64,000 bases of DNA from CANDYO01 sp964627795 (GCA_964627795.1 CAZVLF010000004.1:62001-126000); one strand, 5' to 3'. Positions 17,625 through 27,410 are shown, counted from the first letter of the stretch. Numbers and translations are program-made. Notes: generated from the letters alone by a model not told the origin.

Positions 17625-18086
17625 TTAATTAGCTTTTTTTTCCCAGCTACCGTCTTCTTTTTGCTGCCAATAAATAATGTTTATTTGAAGGTTTTGATAA
17701 TGTTTCCATCTTGCTCGAGCAAAATCAAGTTGCTTTTGATCATTGCCATCAAACATATGAATAACTTTAGGAAGGGCGAAATTGCCTAGATCAATAGCTC
17801 CAATTGTCATTAGTATGGATGAATTATTAGAGTTATTAAGCTTTGTAGTTAAAAGAACTGGTTGTTGGTCTATAAAATCATCATTTTCTGTGGCATGAGG
17901 GATAAAATGCTTGGTACTATATGACCATATACAGTCATCAACAGATTTCATCAAATCGTGATCAGAAAAAATAACAAGAATCCTTTGATTTGAGTAGTAA
18001 ATTTTTTCAATAAGTTTTGGGGCTGCCTTTTGAATAGGCAGCCTAGTTAAATTATAAAAACTTACTTCAGTAATATTATTGCTCAT
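17625..18086 (-). CDS. holC: DNA polymerase III chi subunit
   Basis: Clamp-loader accessory subunit that links the replicase to SSB. Sequence follows HolC: EVSFYNLT at the N-terminus, KIYYSNQRILVIF, DDCIWSYS with FIPHA, the QPVLLTT segment and the closing RARWKHYQ. I choose the ATG at 18086, which overlaps the pepA stop by 11 bases; the frame extends six codons further into pepA without support. HolC following pepA is a common arrangement in proteobacteria. Confidence 0.92.
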   Translation of the reverse strand: MSNNITEVSFYNLTRLPIQKAAPKLIEKIYYSNQRILVIFSDHDLMKSVDDCIWSYSTKHFIPHATENDDFIDQQPVLLTTKLNNSNNSSILMTIGAIDLGNFALPKVIHMFDGNDQKQLDFARARWKHYQNLQINIIYWQQKEDGSWEKKAN

Positions 18087-19557
18087 AGTTTTTAGCAAAT
18101 TCATTTAAAAGTCTAATGCCAAAGCCTGTAGCCCCAGTTGGGTGAATATCAGTATCTTTATCTGCCCATGCAACGCCAGCTATATCTAGATGGGCCCATG
18201 GTGTATTATTAACAAACCTTTGCAAGAATTGAGCTGCTGTTATGCTTCCTGCTCCTTTCCCAGTGCTTGTATTCCTAACATCAGCAATTAGTGAATCAAT
18301 CATTTTATCATATTCACTGCCAAGTGGCATAGGCCATAATTTTTCTTCTGTAATTTTACAGGCTTGAATTAACTTATCAGATAATTCTTCATTATTAGAA
18401 AATAAACCGGCATGATGAGTGCCTAATGATATTACAATTGCTCCTGTAAGTGTGGCAAGGTTAACCATAAACTTAGGTTTGAAGCGATTCTGGCAATACC
18501 ATAAACAATCTGCAAGAACCAGTCTTCCTTCAGCATCTGTATTGATAACTTCTATTGTTTGCCCTGACATGCTTTTTACAATGTCTGCTGGTCGTTGAGC
18601 ATTGCCATCAGGCATATTTTCAACAAGTCCTGCTATAGCAATTACGTTCACTTTAGCTTTTCTTGCTGCTAAAGCCTTAATAAGGCCGGTTACTGTTGCA
18701 GCACCTGCCATATCATATTTCATGTCTTCCATATTATTAGATGGTTTAATAGAGATACCACCTGTATCAAAAGTTACACCTTTGCCAATGAAGGCTATAG
18801 GGGCATCATTTTGTTTGCCACCATTATATTGCATAACCAATAGTTTTGATTCTTTGCTGCTTCCTTGGCCTACACCTAAAAGTGCATTCATTCCCAATTC
18901 TTTCATTTCCTTTTCATTAAGAACTTCAACCTTAATATCAAGATTGGATAGTTCTTTAATTGTTTCTTTTACAAAAGTTTCTGGATAAATTACGTTCGGT
19001 GGCTCAGAAACTAAATTTCTACTAAAGTAGATTGCTTCTGCCACTGGATTTAACTCTTTTAAGAATAATTCTTCAGTACTATGTAAATTTTCACCAACTA
19101 ATTCAATTTGTTCTATAATGATTTTATCTTTTAACTTTTCTGGTGATTTATATTTATCAAAATTATAGTTTTTAAGCTCTAAGCCATAAGCAATATATGC
19201 TAATATTTCTTCTGAGTAAGAGAATAATTTTTTGTCAATGCATACAGAAGCTTGGGTGATTTTTGCTTGCTTTAGTCCCGCAATAATTTTCCCTCCAAAT
19301 TTTGTAGCATTTAATAAATTGAAGTCTTCTTTTTTACCTAAACCAATTACTTTTAAATATTTGATTTCTGCAAAGCTTGGAGTAGAAATACTAACTAACT
19401 GCCCTTCTTTTCCTTCAAATTTATGAAAATCTAATGCTTTTTTAATTTCCATAATAATTGATGAGTCAAGATTAAGATTATCTTTAAGATTAAACTCTTC
19501 AGCAAGTCCTATAACCAAGCAGTTTTTGCTTATTTTATTACTAAAAGAAATTTGCAT
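18076..19557 (-). CDS. pepA: Leucyl aminopeptidase (M17)
   Basis: Cytosolic di-zinc aminopeptidase. The 493-residue product carries the M17 signature NTDAEGRLVL with metal ligands, the upstream GKGVTFDTGGISIKP segment (Lys and Asp ligands) and YDMAGAATV. Length is normal. It lies in the minus-strand run M16 peptidase, xthA, pepA, holC, with short gaps and a final overlap. Confidence 0.96.
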   Translation of the reverse strand: MQISFSNKISKNCLVIGLAEEFNLKDNLNLDSSIIMEIKKALDFHKFEGKEGQLVSISTPSFAEIKYLKVIGLGKKEDFNLLNATKFGGKIIAGLKQAKITQASVCIDKKLFSYSEEILAYIAYGLELKNYNFDKYKSPEKLKDKIIIEQIELVGENLHSTEELFLKELNPVAEAIYFSRNLVSEPPNVIYPETFVKETIKELSNLDIKVEVLNEKEMKELGMNALLGVGQGSSKESKLLVMQYNGGKQNDAPIAFIGKGVTFDTGGISIKPSNNMEDMKYDMAGAATVTGLIKALAARKAKVNVIAIAGLVENMPDGNAQRPADIVKSMSGQTIEVINTDAEGRLVLADCLWYCQNRFKPKFMVNLATLTGAIVISLGTHHAGLFSNNEELSDKLIQACKITEEKLWPMPLGSEYDKMIDSLIADVRNTSTGKGAGSITAAQFLQRFVNNTPWAHLDIAGVAWADKDTDIHPTGATGFGIRLLNEFAKNYEQ

Positions 19558-19573
19558 ATCTCTTTCTCCTATT

Positions 19574-20365
19574 TTATATCTCTAATTCCATTATTACAGG
19601 TGCATGATCAGATGGTAGTTCCACACCTCTTAATTCTTTTATAATATATCCTTTTTTTACATGATTTGCTAGAGCTGGCGTTACCCAAATATGATCAAGC
19701 CTTCTTCCACGGTCTGATTTAGCCCAATCAAAATTTCTATAACTCCACCAGCTATATAGTTTTTCTGTAGCAGGAGTAAATTTTCTAATTGCATCATGCC
19801 AGTTTAATGTGCTTGCCAATTTTTCCAATTTTTCTACTTCTATTGGTGTATGGCTAACCTCATTAATTAGTTGTTTGTGAGACCATACATCATTTTCAAG
19901 AGGAGCTATATTTAAATCGCCTAGAAGAATAATTTTATCCGAAGACTTTCTGGTATTTAAAAACCACTGAGTTGCTTCATCTAAATATTGAAGTTTATGC
20001 TTAAATTTTGGATTCATTAAAGGATCAGGAATATCTCCCCCAGCAGGAATATAAAAATTATGTACTTCAATTTCATTAAATAATTTTACTGCTACGTGTC
20101 TTTTGTCTTTATTACTAACAAAATTAAGAACAAAACTTTGCTCAAAAGGGATTTTTGATAATATTGCTACCCCGTTGTAAGATTTTTCTCCATGAATTTC
20201 AATATATTTATAGCCTAAGTCTTTAAACGCTCTGAATGGAAAGTCATTGTTAGTTACTTTTGTTTCTTGCAAACAAATTACATCAGGCTTACTTTCTAAA
20301 GCAAGTTTTTCTATGTGGTTTAATCTTATTCTTACAGAGTTTATATTCCAAGTTGCTATTTTCAT
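19574..20365 (-). CDS. xthA: Exodeoxyribonuclease III / AP endonuclease
   Basis: Base-excision-repair nuclease that cuts 5' of abasic sites. Motifs of the ExoIII family are complete: KIATWNINSV at the start, CLQETK (catalytic Glu), GDLNIAP (Asp/Asn) and the terminal SDHAPV (Asp-His). 263 residues is typical. It sits between pepA (16 bases downstream) and the M16 peptidase (11 bases upstream). Confidence 0.96.
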   Translation of the reverse strand: MKIATWNINSVRIRLNHIEKLALESKPDVICLQETKVTNNDFPFRAFKDLGYKYIEIHGEKSYNGVAILSKIPFEQSFVLNFVSNKDKRHVAVKLFNEIEVHNFYIPAGGDIPDPLMNPKFKHKLQYLDEATQWFLNTRKSSDKIILLGDLNIAPLENDVWSHKQLINEVSHTPIEVEKLEKLASTLNWHDAIRKFTPATEKLYSWWSYRNFDWAKSDRGRRLDHIWVTPALANHVKKGYIIKELRGVELPSDHAPVIMELEI

Positions 20366-20376
20366 TAATTATTCTT

Positions 20377-21675
20377 TTATATAGTGGTTAATTGAAGAAT
20401 TTCTTCATAAGAGGGAAGGATATTTTTATTTCCGATTGCTGTAATAGTTATATGTTTATTTTGAGAAAAAACCTCTTTAGCAAAAAGTTGAATATCTTCA
20501 ATGGTTAATTTTGCATATTGTTCCCAAATTTCTTCTTTAGGAATATATCTACCATAATATGAATAGTTTCCTGCTAAAATTCCAACCCAGTTATCTACAG
20601 TTTCACGACCCATTAAAAGTGCAGATTTAACTTGAGCTAAACATCTGTTTAACTCTTCTTGCTTCAAGTCAAAGGTGGTTTTTTTAACTTCATCACCTAA
20701 TACTTGTATCAATTCATTTAATTTATCAATAGAGGTAGCAGCTGAAATACCAAATAAACCTGTATCACTATAATATTGGCAAAATGATCCAACAGAATAA
20801 ACGAGTCCTCTTTTTTCTCTAATTTCTTGAAATAACCTTGAAGAGATACTACCACCAAGTATATTTGCTAACATCTCTTGTTTATAGTAATCTTGTGACT
20901 CCAAAGAAATTCCTTTAAATCCTATAAGAAGATGAAATTGAGATAAATCCTGGTCCAATTTGAATCTATATCCTCCAGTATAAAATGCTTTTACTGCAGG
21001 GATGGGAGTTGATTTTTCCTCGAAAGGAAAAAAATTATTTTTAATTAGTTTAACTAATTCTTCATGATCAACATTTCCTGCAGCTGAAATTATTATTCTA
21101 GGAGCAGTATAAAATTTTTGAACGAAGTTAACTACATCATTTTTTGTAAAAGAATTTATATTTTCTTCAGTGCCAAGAATGCTTTTTCCAATAGCTTGAT
21201 CTTTAAAAGAATCAGCGTAAAATAGTTCGAAAGATAAATCTTCTGGATTATCAAAAGCTTGAGCAAGTTCTTGTAAAACTACATTTTTTTCTTTTTCAAT
21301 ATCTTCTTCATTATAGGTAGAATTAAACATTATGTCATTGAAGATATCAATCGTAAGAGGAAGAAATTCCTTTAATATTTTGGCTGAATATACCGTATGT
21401 TCCCTTGATGTATAAGCATTAAGATATCCTCCAATTGCATCAAATTCTTCTGCAATTTGCTTAGATGTTCTTTTTTTAGTTCCCTTAAAGTTAAGATGCT
21501 CAATAAAATGAGCTATGCCGTTTTCTTTTTCAGATTCATATCTACTTCCCACTTTCACCCACGCCTCAATTGCAATAGATGAGACATGTTCGTTTTTTTT
21601 ACTAAGAATTAAGAGTCCGTTTGGTAAAAGAGTTTTTTGATGTTGTTGATCAAATATTTTTTTGTTATAAGTCAA
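20377..21675 (-). CDS. M16 zinc peptidase (processing-peptidase-like)
   Basis: 432-residue member of the pitrilysin/MPP-beta group. The inverted zinc motif HFIEH (H56, E59, H60) and the distal Glu in NVVLQELAQAFDNPEDL are present, so it should be active. The C-terminal half is the non-catalytic M16 repeat. Rickettsial homologues resemble mitochondrial processing peptidase. The start is TTG at 21675, supported by AGGTGG eight bases upstream; no better ATG exists. Confidence 0.92.
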   Translation of the reverse strand: MTYNKKIFDQQHQKTLLPNGLLILSKKNEHVSSIAIEAWVKVGSRYESEKENGIAHFIEHLNFKGTKKRTSKQIAEEFDAIGGYLNAYTSREHTVYSAKILKEFLPLTIDIFNDIMFNSTYNEEDIEKEKNVVLQELAQAFDNPEDLSFELFYADSFKDQAIGKSILGTEENINSFTKNDVVNFVQKFYTAPRIIISAAGNVDHEELVKLIKNNFFPFEEKSTPIPAVKAFYTGGYRFKLDQDLSQFHLLIGFKGISLESQDYYKQEMLANILGGSISSRLFQEIREKRGLVYSVGSFCQYYSDTGLFGISAATSIDKLNELIQVLGDEVKKTTFDLKQEELNRCLAQVKSALLMGRETVDNWVGILAGNYSYYGRYIPKEEIWEQYAKLTIEDIQLFAKEVFSQNKHITITAIGNKNILPSYEEILQLTTI

Positions 21676-21706
21676 ATCTAAACCACCTATTATTTAATTA
21701 AAAAAA

Positions 21707-22615
21707 ATGAATGAATTTATACAAGCTCCAGTTTCATATTGCTTACACACCCAAGTTAAATACAAAGACTTAGAAATTTATACAAGCTTTTTTGAGAATA
21801 TTAGCCAGTCTATAGTTTTTTTTGAAGCAGAGGATACCAAATCTATTGATAGTAAGCCAGAAGATTTATGGCAAATTGATGTATATTTAGAAAATTTTCC
21901 TGAGCTTAGTGAGTTGCAGAACCAAGTAAATATGCTGTCTAACTCTAATAATTTAAAATCACCTATTTTAACTGTATCAAGAGTAGAAGAAGTTGATTGG
22001 GTCAGTGAGGTTCAAAAAAGTTTCAAACCAATTAGAGCTGGTAAATTTTTTATCCATTATACCGGTTATGGGAGCCCAATACCAGATGGTTTAATTCCAA
22101 TTGAAATAAATGCTGGAAGAGCTTTTGGTACGGGTGAGCACGAAACTACCTCAAATTGTTTAAAAGCTATTTCTTCTTATGCGGAAAGTGGAGTAGCTCT
22201 TGATATGGGATGTGGTTCAGGGATATTGGCTTTAGCTTTAGCAAAAATTAATTTTATGAAAGTGGTGGCAGTTGATATAGACATTGAATCCATAAATGTG
22301 ACTCAAGAAAATGCTCAAATAAATAAAGTTGAAGATCTTATTTTGCAATGTGGAGATGGATACAAGACTTCAGTTGTTAAAGAATATGGACCTTATGATT
22401 TAATTGTATCAAATATTCTTGCTAAGCCACTTATTAATATGGCAGAAGATGCATCAATTAACCTTAAAGAAGGCGCAATAATAATTTTAGCAGGGTTCCT
22501 TAAAGAGCAAAAACAAGAAGTATTAGAAAAATACGAGTCTTTAGGATTTAAGCTAGTAGAAGAAATTGTTGAATTAGAATGGCCTTCTTTAGTAATGAAA
22601 AAAAATAATTGTTAA
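21707..22615 (+). CDS. prmA: Ribosomal protein L11 methyltransferase
   Basis: SAM-dependent trimethylation of ribosomal protein L11. Class I methyltransferase motif I is DMGCGSGILALALAK, followed by VVAVDIDIESI (acidic loop) and the SNILAKPL active-site segment typical of PrmA. The EINAGRAFGTGEHETT linker that precedes the catalytic domain is intact. 302 residues. Divergent from the M16 peptidase gene, 31 bases away. Confidence 0.95.
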   Translation: MNEFIQAPVSYCLHTQVKYKDLEIYTSFFENISQSIVFFEAEDTKSIDSKPEDLWQIDVYLENFPELSELQNQVNMLSNSNNLKSPILTVSRVEEVDWVSEVQKSFKPIRAGKFFIHYTGYGSPIPDGLIPIEINAGRAFGTGEHETTSNCLKAISSYAESGVALDMGCGSGILALALAKINFMKVVAVDIDIESINVTQENAQINKVEDLILQCGDGYKTSVVKEYGPYDLIVSNILAKPLINMAEDASINLKEGAIIILAGFLKEQKQEVLEKYESLGFKLVEEIVELEWPSLVMKKNNC

Positions 22616-22636
22616 GTTACTAAGTTTTTTATTCTA

Positions 22637-23654
22637 TTATGCTGGTGTAGAAACTAAGTGCCCAACACAATATACAAAAGCTGTAGGTATATCATACAAA
22701 TCACAATTATTAGCTATTCCCGTTGGGCTAAAGACTAATTGGTTGTTTTCATTTAAAGCTGCATGACTTAAATGATAAGCACATGTTGAAATAGCATCAA
22801 GATGACCTTTTATAGTGGTAAAGCTTGAAGCTAAATAAGAGCCTATAAAATATTCATTAAAAGACTCATGGGCAATAACATTACATATAGCAGGCATATA
22901 AGTTTGAGGTGTACTTGCTATTAAGTCAGAAGCTAAAGCATAGGTGCTTGCTGAGGTTTCTAATGTATTTACAGAATTTAGTAATGTATTTAAAGCAGTA
23001 GTTGTTGCATAAGTTGCTTTTGCTTCTACTTTTCCTAGGTAAGTTGCTGCTACATCTGAAGGTTTAAGGTAAGTAAGTGCTGCTTCATCTTTTCCAAGGT
23101 AAGCGCTTGCAGCATTTTCGTTTTTAAGGTATATATTTTCGGCCTCTTCTCGTTTAAGATAGGTTAGTTCCGCCTCTGTTTTTCCTAGGTAAATTGATTC
23201 TATGTCTGAAGGTTTAAGATAAGTTAGTTCTGCTTCGGTTTTTCCTAAGTAACTACTAAGCGAGTTTGGCAGGAGATAAGTATTTTATGCCTCAGTTTTA
23301 CCAAGATAAGAGGTTTCTATGTCTATGATCTTTACATAATTATTTAAAGAATTTTCTAAATCCTGTACTTCTGCTGTTAGTATGTTAATTTCTAGCATCA
23401 TTTAATTGATTTTATGCCAATTCTAATATTTGCAGAGCCGCTTTCTTCTGGACTGCTTTAAATAAAGAAAGACCATTAATATTTATGTTAAGCTCGCTAG
23501 TAAAGTTGGTTACACTATACTTATTTAATTTATCTTCATCTAACTTAAGGAAATTTTCAATTATTGCTTTAGTACTAAAATCAATATTAATCTTTTCTGA
23601 AGTGTATAAATATCTAATTTTAGTTTGTAGCTCTGAGTAATTATCTGTAGACAT
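22637..23654 (-). pseudogene. Degraded fibre-like protein with C-terminal four-Cys module
   Basis: Decayed paralogue of the gene at 23843-25352. The first 80 codons (23654-23412) share the pattern YxELQxxIxxLY, KINxDxSTKxII and ILELA. A TAA then replaces the Gln found in the paralogue (EMAQNH versus ELA-stop-NQL). The remainder continues in another frame, with one more in-frame TAA after YLGKTEA. It encodes about nine 10-residue repeats of the form TYLKPSDIES / IYLGKTEAEL, then an ALASDL segment. The end (from 22897) is the shared C-terminal module with its Cys residues and AFVYC. Two stops and a frameshift argue against function, though the last 86 codons remain open. Confidence 0.78.
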
Positions 23655-23801
23655 TTTTTATTCCTTTATAAAGATTGCTCTTAAAACCTTAAATTACTTC
23701 GTCTATCTATAATCAAATCAAAAAATGATTGAGCAAATGTAAATTTATAAAAAAATATCTAAAATAATTTCGGATATTTTTTAAATGCAAAAGGTAATAG
23801 A

Positions 23802-23833
23802 AAAACCATTGCTTAAAAGATAGCAATGGTTTT
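23802..23833 (-). terminator. Rho-independent terminator after the 23843-25352 gene
   Basis: Perfect 12-base stem (AAAACCATTGCT / AGCAATGGTTTT) with an eight-base loop. On the minus strand the stem ends in a T run. It lies nine bases past the stop codon. Confidence 0.9.
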
Positions 23834-23842
23834 ATTAACTTA

Positions 23843-25352
23843 TTAAAGTTTCTCAGAAATTGCACCTAGACAATATACAAATGCATCAGCAAAAGTATAT
23901 TCTGAACAATCATTGATATCACCTGTTGGGGTAATTGATATACCTCCCTCGTCATTAACATGAGATTTCATATGATTTGCGCATGCTTTAATAGCACTTA
24001 GATGCCCCTTTACATCAGTAAATGTTGAAGTTATTGCACTTACTGAAATATAATTCTCACCAGACTTATTACAATAATAAGCAATTCCTCCCTCATCACT
24101 AATAGCTGTTTCTAAAGCATCTAAAGATGATGCTTGAGCATAACTACCACTTACATCTGTTTTCGTTGCATAATTGCTAAGAGAGCTGATTGTACTTGTT
24201 AAATCTTCTTGCAATGCATAAGATCCCGCAGCTTGAAACAAGTTTGAGCTTAAAACTGGAATATAAGTGCTACTTAAATCTGGAAGATTAGATGTAGAAA
24301 CTTTATTATTTGTTAACGGAGCGTAGTTAGATAATGAACTATGGATATCAAGCAATATAGTTGCAATATCATGACGAGAATTAGTAGGGTTAATGCTTGA
24401 TAGGTCTTGATTACCAACATAAGAAGCCAGAGCATAAGTGTTTGCAGCTGATATTTTTGTAAGATAAGTAGAAAGACTTGTGTTTATTGTATCAACTTCG
24501 CTTTCTAAAAGGCTTAAGCTGTTTTTAGTTGCATAAGTATCTTCAACATCAGAAGTTGTAGCAAATACATCTAGCTCAGAAGCTTTAGCAAAGCCCATAG
24601 CTTCAATATCAGAAGAAACAGCATAGTCACCCATGGCTTGGTATTTACTATCAGCTTCAGTTTTAAATGCGTTTAAGTCAGTTGCTACAGCAGTAACGTC
24701 TGAAGAAACAGCATAGTCACCCATGGCTTGGTATTTACTATCAGCTTCAGTTTTAANNNNNNNNNNNNNNNNNNNNNNNNNNNNNNNNNNNNNNNNNNNN
24801 NNNNNNNNNNNNNNNNNNNNNNNNNNNNNNNNNNNNNNNNNNNNNNNNNNNNNNNNCGTTTAAGTCAGTTGCTACAGCAGTAACGTCTGAAGAAACAGCA
24901 TAGTCACCCATAGCTTGGTATTTACCATCAGCTTCAGTTTTAAATTGGGTCAATTCTGCGCTTAAAGAAGTCAATGAAGAAAGAGGTGCATAGTTTTCTA
25001 AAGTATTGGTAAGGTCTGAAGATAAGACATAATTATTTAGTGAAGCTTGTAAGTTTTCAACAATTACTTCCAATAAATCAGTTTCACCTTGGTTTTGAGC
25101 ATCATCAATGTGGTTTTGTGCCATTTCCAGAATCTCAAGAGCAGGTTTTGCTTGGCCTGCTTTATTGCTTGGGAAGCTTTTAATATTAGCATTAAGATCA
25201 TTAATAAAGCTCTTTAAACTATTGAGAGTAAGTTCATTTTCTGGAAGTTTAGTAAAAGCTTTGATTATATTTTTTGTGCTAGGGTCAAGGTTAATTTTTT
25301 TATCATTATAGAGAATTTTAATTTCATTTTGTAATTCTAAGTATGTTGCCAT
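23843..25352 (-). CDS. Fibre-like repeat protein with C-terminal four-Cys module (split by assembly gap)
   Basis: No known family recognised. A helical N-terminal module (about 1-80, YLELQNEIKILY... with KINLDPSTKNII) is followed by a fibre-like region of YA-x2-SDV/YAxxSSLxxLE units resembling phage tail-fibre or trimeric coiled-coil stalks, including a 30-residue tandem unit around MGDYAVSSDVTAVATDLN. The end is the shared module: YYCN, then IKACANH, NDCSEY and AFVYCLG. The 100-N gap splits the frame; a true length of 3 + 90n bases would rejoin both halves in frame, so I annotate one gene. Ribosome site AAAAGGAG is strong and a terminator follows. No signal peptide is seen despite the Cys-rich end. 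Confidence 0.75.
24604..24943 (-). repeat. 90-bp tandem repeat (30-residue protein unit) spanning the gap
   Basis: One full unit begins at 24670 and stops three bases short at the gap; a partial unit precedes it (24604-24669) and another follows the gap (24857-24943, differing at two bases within the shared stretch). Each codes for a 30-residue unit with MGDYAVSSDV and FKTEADSKYQA. Near-identity suggests recent copy-number change. Confidence 0.88.
24757..24856. other. Assembly gap of exactly 100 N
   Basis: The round size indicates a placeholder, not a measured length. It falls inside the 90-bp repeat, so an unknown number of repeat copies is missing. Confidence 0.98.
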
Positions 25353-25489
25353 TTTTTGCTCCTTTTAAAAATTTGCGTAAATAAGTATTTAAATTTATGC
25401 TGATAACCCTTAATGGTTAGGTTTATTTACAATTAAACCAATAGTTGATTAATAAAGTGTTAATAATGGGAAAAAAATAAAGAAAAATT

Positions 25490-25513
25490 AAAAGGGAGTA
25501 TTACCTCCCTTTT
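25490..25513 (-). terminator. Rho-independent terminator after the 25515-26723 gene
   Basis: Stem AAAAGGGAG / CTCCCTTTT with a six-base loop, followed on the minus strand by TTTTAATTTTTC. It abuts the stop codon. Confidence 0.85.
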
Positions 25514-25514
25514 T

Positions 25515-26723
25515 TTAACGACCAGAAAAAGAAAATGCTAAAGAAGATAAGCAATAAGTAAAAGCTTGGCCCACATCCATTAAATCTGAGCAAACATCTG
25601 AAGAAGTAGTAAACTTTCCTGATTGTCCTAGCGGAAGCATATTTGCACATGAAGAAACAGCAGTAATAAAGTCAGCATAAGTGCTACCACCAGTTGCAAC
25701 GACTTCACCTAAAACTACATTTTCATCATTTTGATCTGTTGTACAACTCCAAACTTTTTTCGTTGCGTTCTCATCTATAGTTGCTGGCGCAAGATTTAAT
25801 TCTCTTAAGCATAAAGCGAAAGCTTGTCCCGTGTCAAGTGCAGGGGTACATTCTGACTTTGAGCTATCATAACCATATAAAGTATTTGTTGGTTGGAATG
25901 CCCATGCAGCACAACCCTGAATTGCCATAAATTTGCCTGCATAGTCGTTCGATCCGATAACAACAGGTGTAGAAATTTTTTCTCCTCCTTCTTCATGATC
26001 ATTATTACAAGAATAAAAAGATGAAACAGTTCCTGGAGCAATTATACCAAGAATAGCATTAACATCTGAGGCTGTAGCATAATTAGCTAAGTCAGCTACA
26101 ACTGCAGTAACGTCTGAAGAAGTAGCGTAATCACCCTTAGGTTGGTAATTTGCTTCAATATCAGAAGTTTTAGCATAATTTTCACTTAAAAGATCTTTTA
26201 ATTTATTTAAGTCCTCTGAGCTAGCATAAGAGCTTAAAGAATTTTGAATTTCTTCAATTGCGTTTTTATTTGAAATTACTTGAGAAGAAAATGAAACATC
26301 AACATTATTTAGAATATTTATTTTTTCTTGTAATTCCTCAATTTGTGAAGACATCAATAAATTTAATGCGCTGTTTAAATCGCCTTCTACAGTATTTAAG
26401 TTTTGTTCAAGCTGATCAACTCTTGTGCTAAGGTTATTACTTAAATTTCCATTTGCAATTATCTGAGAGCTTATACCAAATTCAGCATTAATATCACTAC
26501 TTGCTGTTAAACCAACCGCTGCAGCTAAAGTAGCAAATGGGTTTCGGTTACCTGAGTGTTCATAAATATAGTTAAGAAAATCTTGTTCAGATTCAGCTTC
26601 GTTGTTTAAATAATATAAAAAATTGTTTTCATCTTTTTTAATTAGTCTTAAACCGTAAATTGCATCTTGATAGAATTTTTTTTGATTCTCGGTTAGAGGG
26701 GTTGGTATATTTTCGTTAGTCAT
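25515..26723 (-). CDS. Fibre-like protein with two C-terminal four-Cys modules
   Basis: 402 residues, no recognised family. The N-terminal part (about 1-75) differs from the 23843-25352 protein. Residues about 75-185 look like coiled coil (LEQNLNTVEGDLNSALN, LQEKINILN). Short YAxxSDV units follow (about 185-225, YATSSDVTAVVADL), close to those of the neighbour. The end holds two tandem copies of the shared module: FYSCNN ... IQGCAAW ... SECTPALDTGQAFALCL and VWSCTT ... VSSCANM ... SDVCSDLMDVGQAFTYCL. It starts 21 bases after the beta-barrel gene (26745-27410), so they are probably one transcript closed by the 25490-25513 terminator. Ribosome site AAAGGAG. No signal peptide. Confidence 0.8.
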   Translation of the reverse strand: MTNENIPTPLTENQKKFYQDAIYGLRLIKKDENNFLYYLNNEAESEQDFLNYIYEHSGNRNPFATLAAAVGLTASSDINAEFGISSQIIANGNLSNNLSTRVDQLEQNLNTVEGDLNSALNLLMSSQIEELQEKINILNNVDVSFSSQVISNKNAIEEIQNSLSSYASSEDLNKLKDLLSENYAKTSDIEANYQPKGDYATSSDVTAVVADLANYATASDVNAILGIIAPGTVSSFYSCNNDHEEGGEKISTPVVIGSNDYAGKFMAIQGCAAWAFQPTNTLYGYDSSKSECTPALDTGQAFALCLRELNLAPATIDENATKKVWSCTTDQNDENVVLGEVVATGGSTYADFITAVSSCANMLPLGQSGKFTTSSDVCSDLMDVGQAFTYCLSSLAFSFSGR

Positions 26724-26744
26724 GATTTACTCCTTTAATTTCTC

Positions 26745-27410
26745 TTAAAATTTAACTTTTAAACCAATCATGAATACATGATCTTGCAATTTAACATTTC
26801 TTGCAGGAGTAGTTGGATCAGCAACAGAACCATTTTTAGTTTCAAACTTTCCTCTATTTACAAAATTATAAGTAAATTCAGTTTCAAACATTTCATGAGT
26901 TTTAAAGTTAACACCAGCGCCTACTTTCCAAGAAAATTTTGTTTGCGTATTTCCTGTTTGATTAGAATTAGTGGCGGTCGACTGGGTAAAGTTATAAGCT
27001 TTATTTCTAGAAAATCCTGCACCAGCTTGAATAAAAGGAGTGATTTTTGATTCTTCCAGAAGATCCATAGCTACATTAGCCATTAACACATCACTTCTAA
27101 CGGACCATGAAGTTTTTGATTGAGTATTATAATCTTCAGAAATATTTAAATCACTTTTGCCAAAATAAGTATATTCCAGACTTAAAGAATAGCGGTTTGA
27201 AAATTTTCTACCAACTTCAATTCCACCAACAAAAGCAGTTTTAGCGCTGCCAACGTTAGCATTATTGTTGCCAACACTAGGTTGATCTATTCCAGCCTTA
27301 ATAGTGACAAAATTATTTTTATCAAGAAAACTTGATTCTGCATTTGCAGAAAAAGCTAACGGAAGGAAACATGATACGAGTAAAGGTTTCACAAGTTTGT
27401 TTATTGTCAT
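26745..27410 (-). CDS. Outer-membrane beta-barrel surface protein
   Basis: 221 residues with a signal peptide (cleavage near FSANA, about residue 25), barrel-like alternation and the terminal FMIGLKVKF ending in Phe. The pattern EVGRKFSNRYSLSLEYTYFGKSDL and the closing TEFTYNFVNRGKF segment place it in the same small-barrel group as the genes at 5431-6929, though it is more divergent. It is first in a two-gene unit with the module protein at 25515-26723 and divergent from the 1740-residue gene, making it a candidate membrane partner (inference from position only). Confidence 0.82.
   Translation of the reverse strand: MTINKLVKPLLVSCFLPLAFSANAESSFLDKNNFVTIKAGIDQPSVGNNNANVGSAKTAFVGGIEVGRKFSNRYSLSLEYTYFGKSDLNISEDYNTQSKTSWSVRSDVLMANVAMDLLEESKITPFIQAGAGFSRNKAYNFTQSTATNSNQTGNTQTKFSWKVGAGVNFKTHEMFETEFTYNFVNRGKFETKNGSVADPTTPARNVKLQDHVFMIGLKVKF

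Noticed and set aside
18602..18988. 128-codon plus-strand ORF opposite pepA
   Set aside because: It is an antisense shadow of the conserved pepA coding sequence, with no ribosome site or family match.
24604..24943. Repeat array as a CRISPR
   Set aside because: The units are contiguous 90-bp in-frame protein repeats without spacers and lie inside a coding frame.
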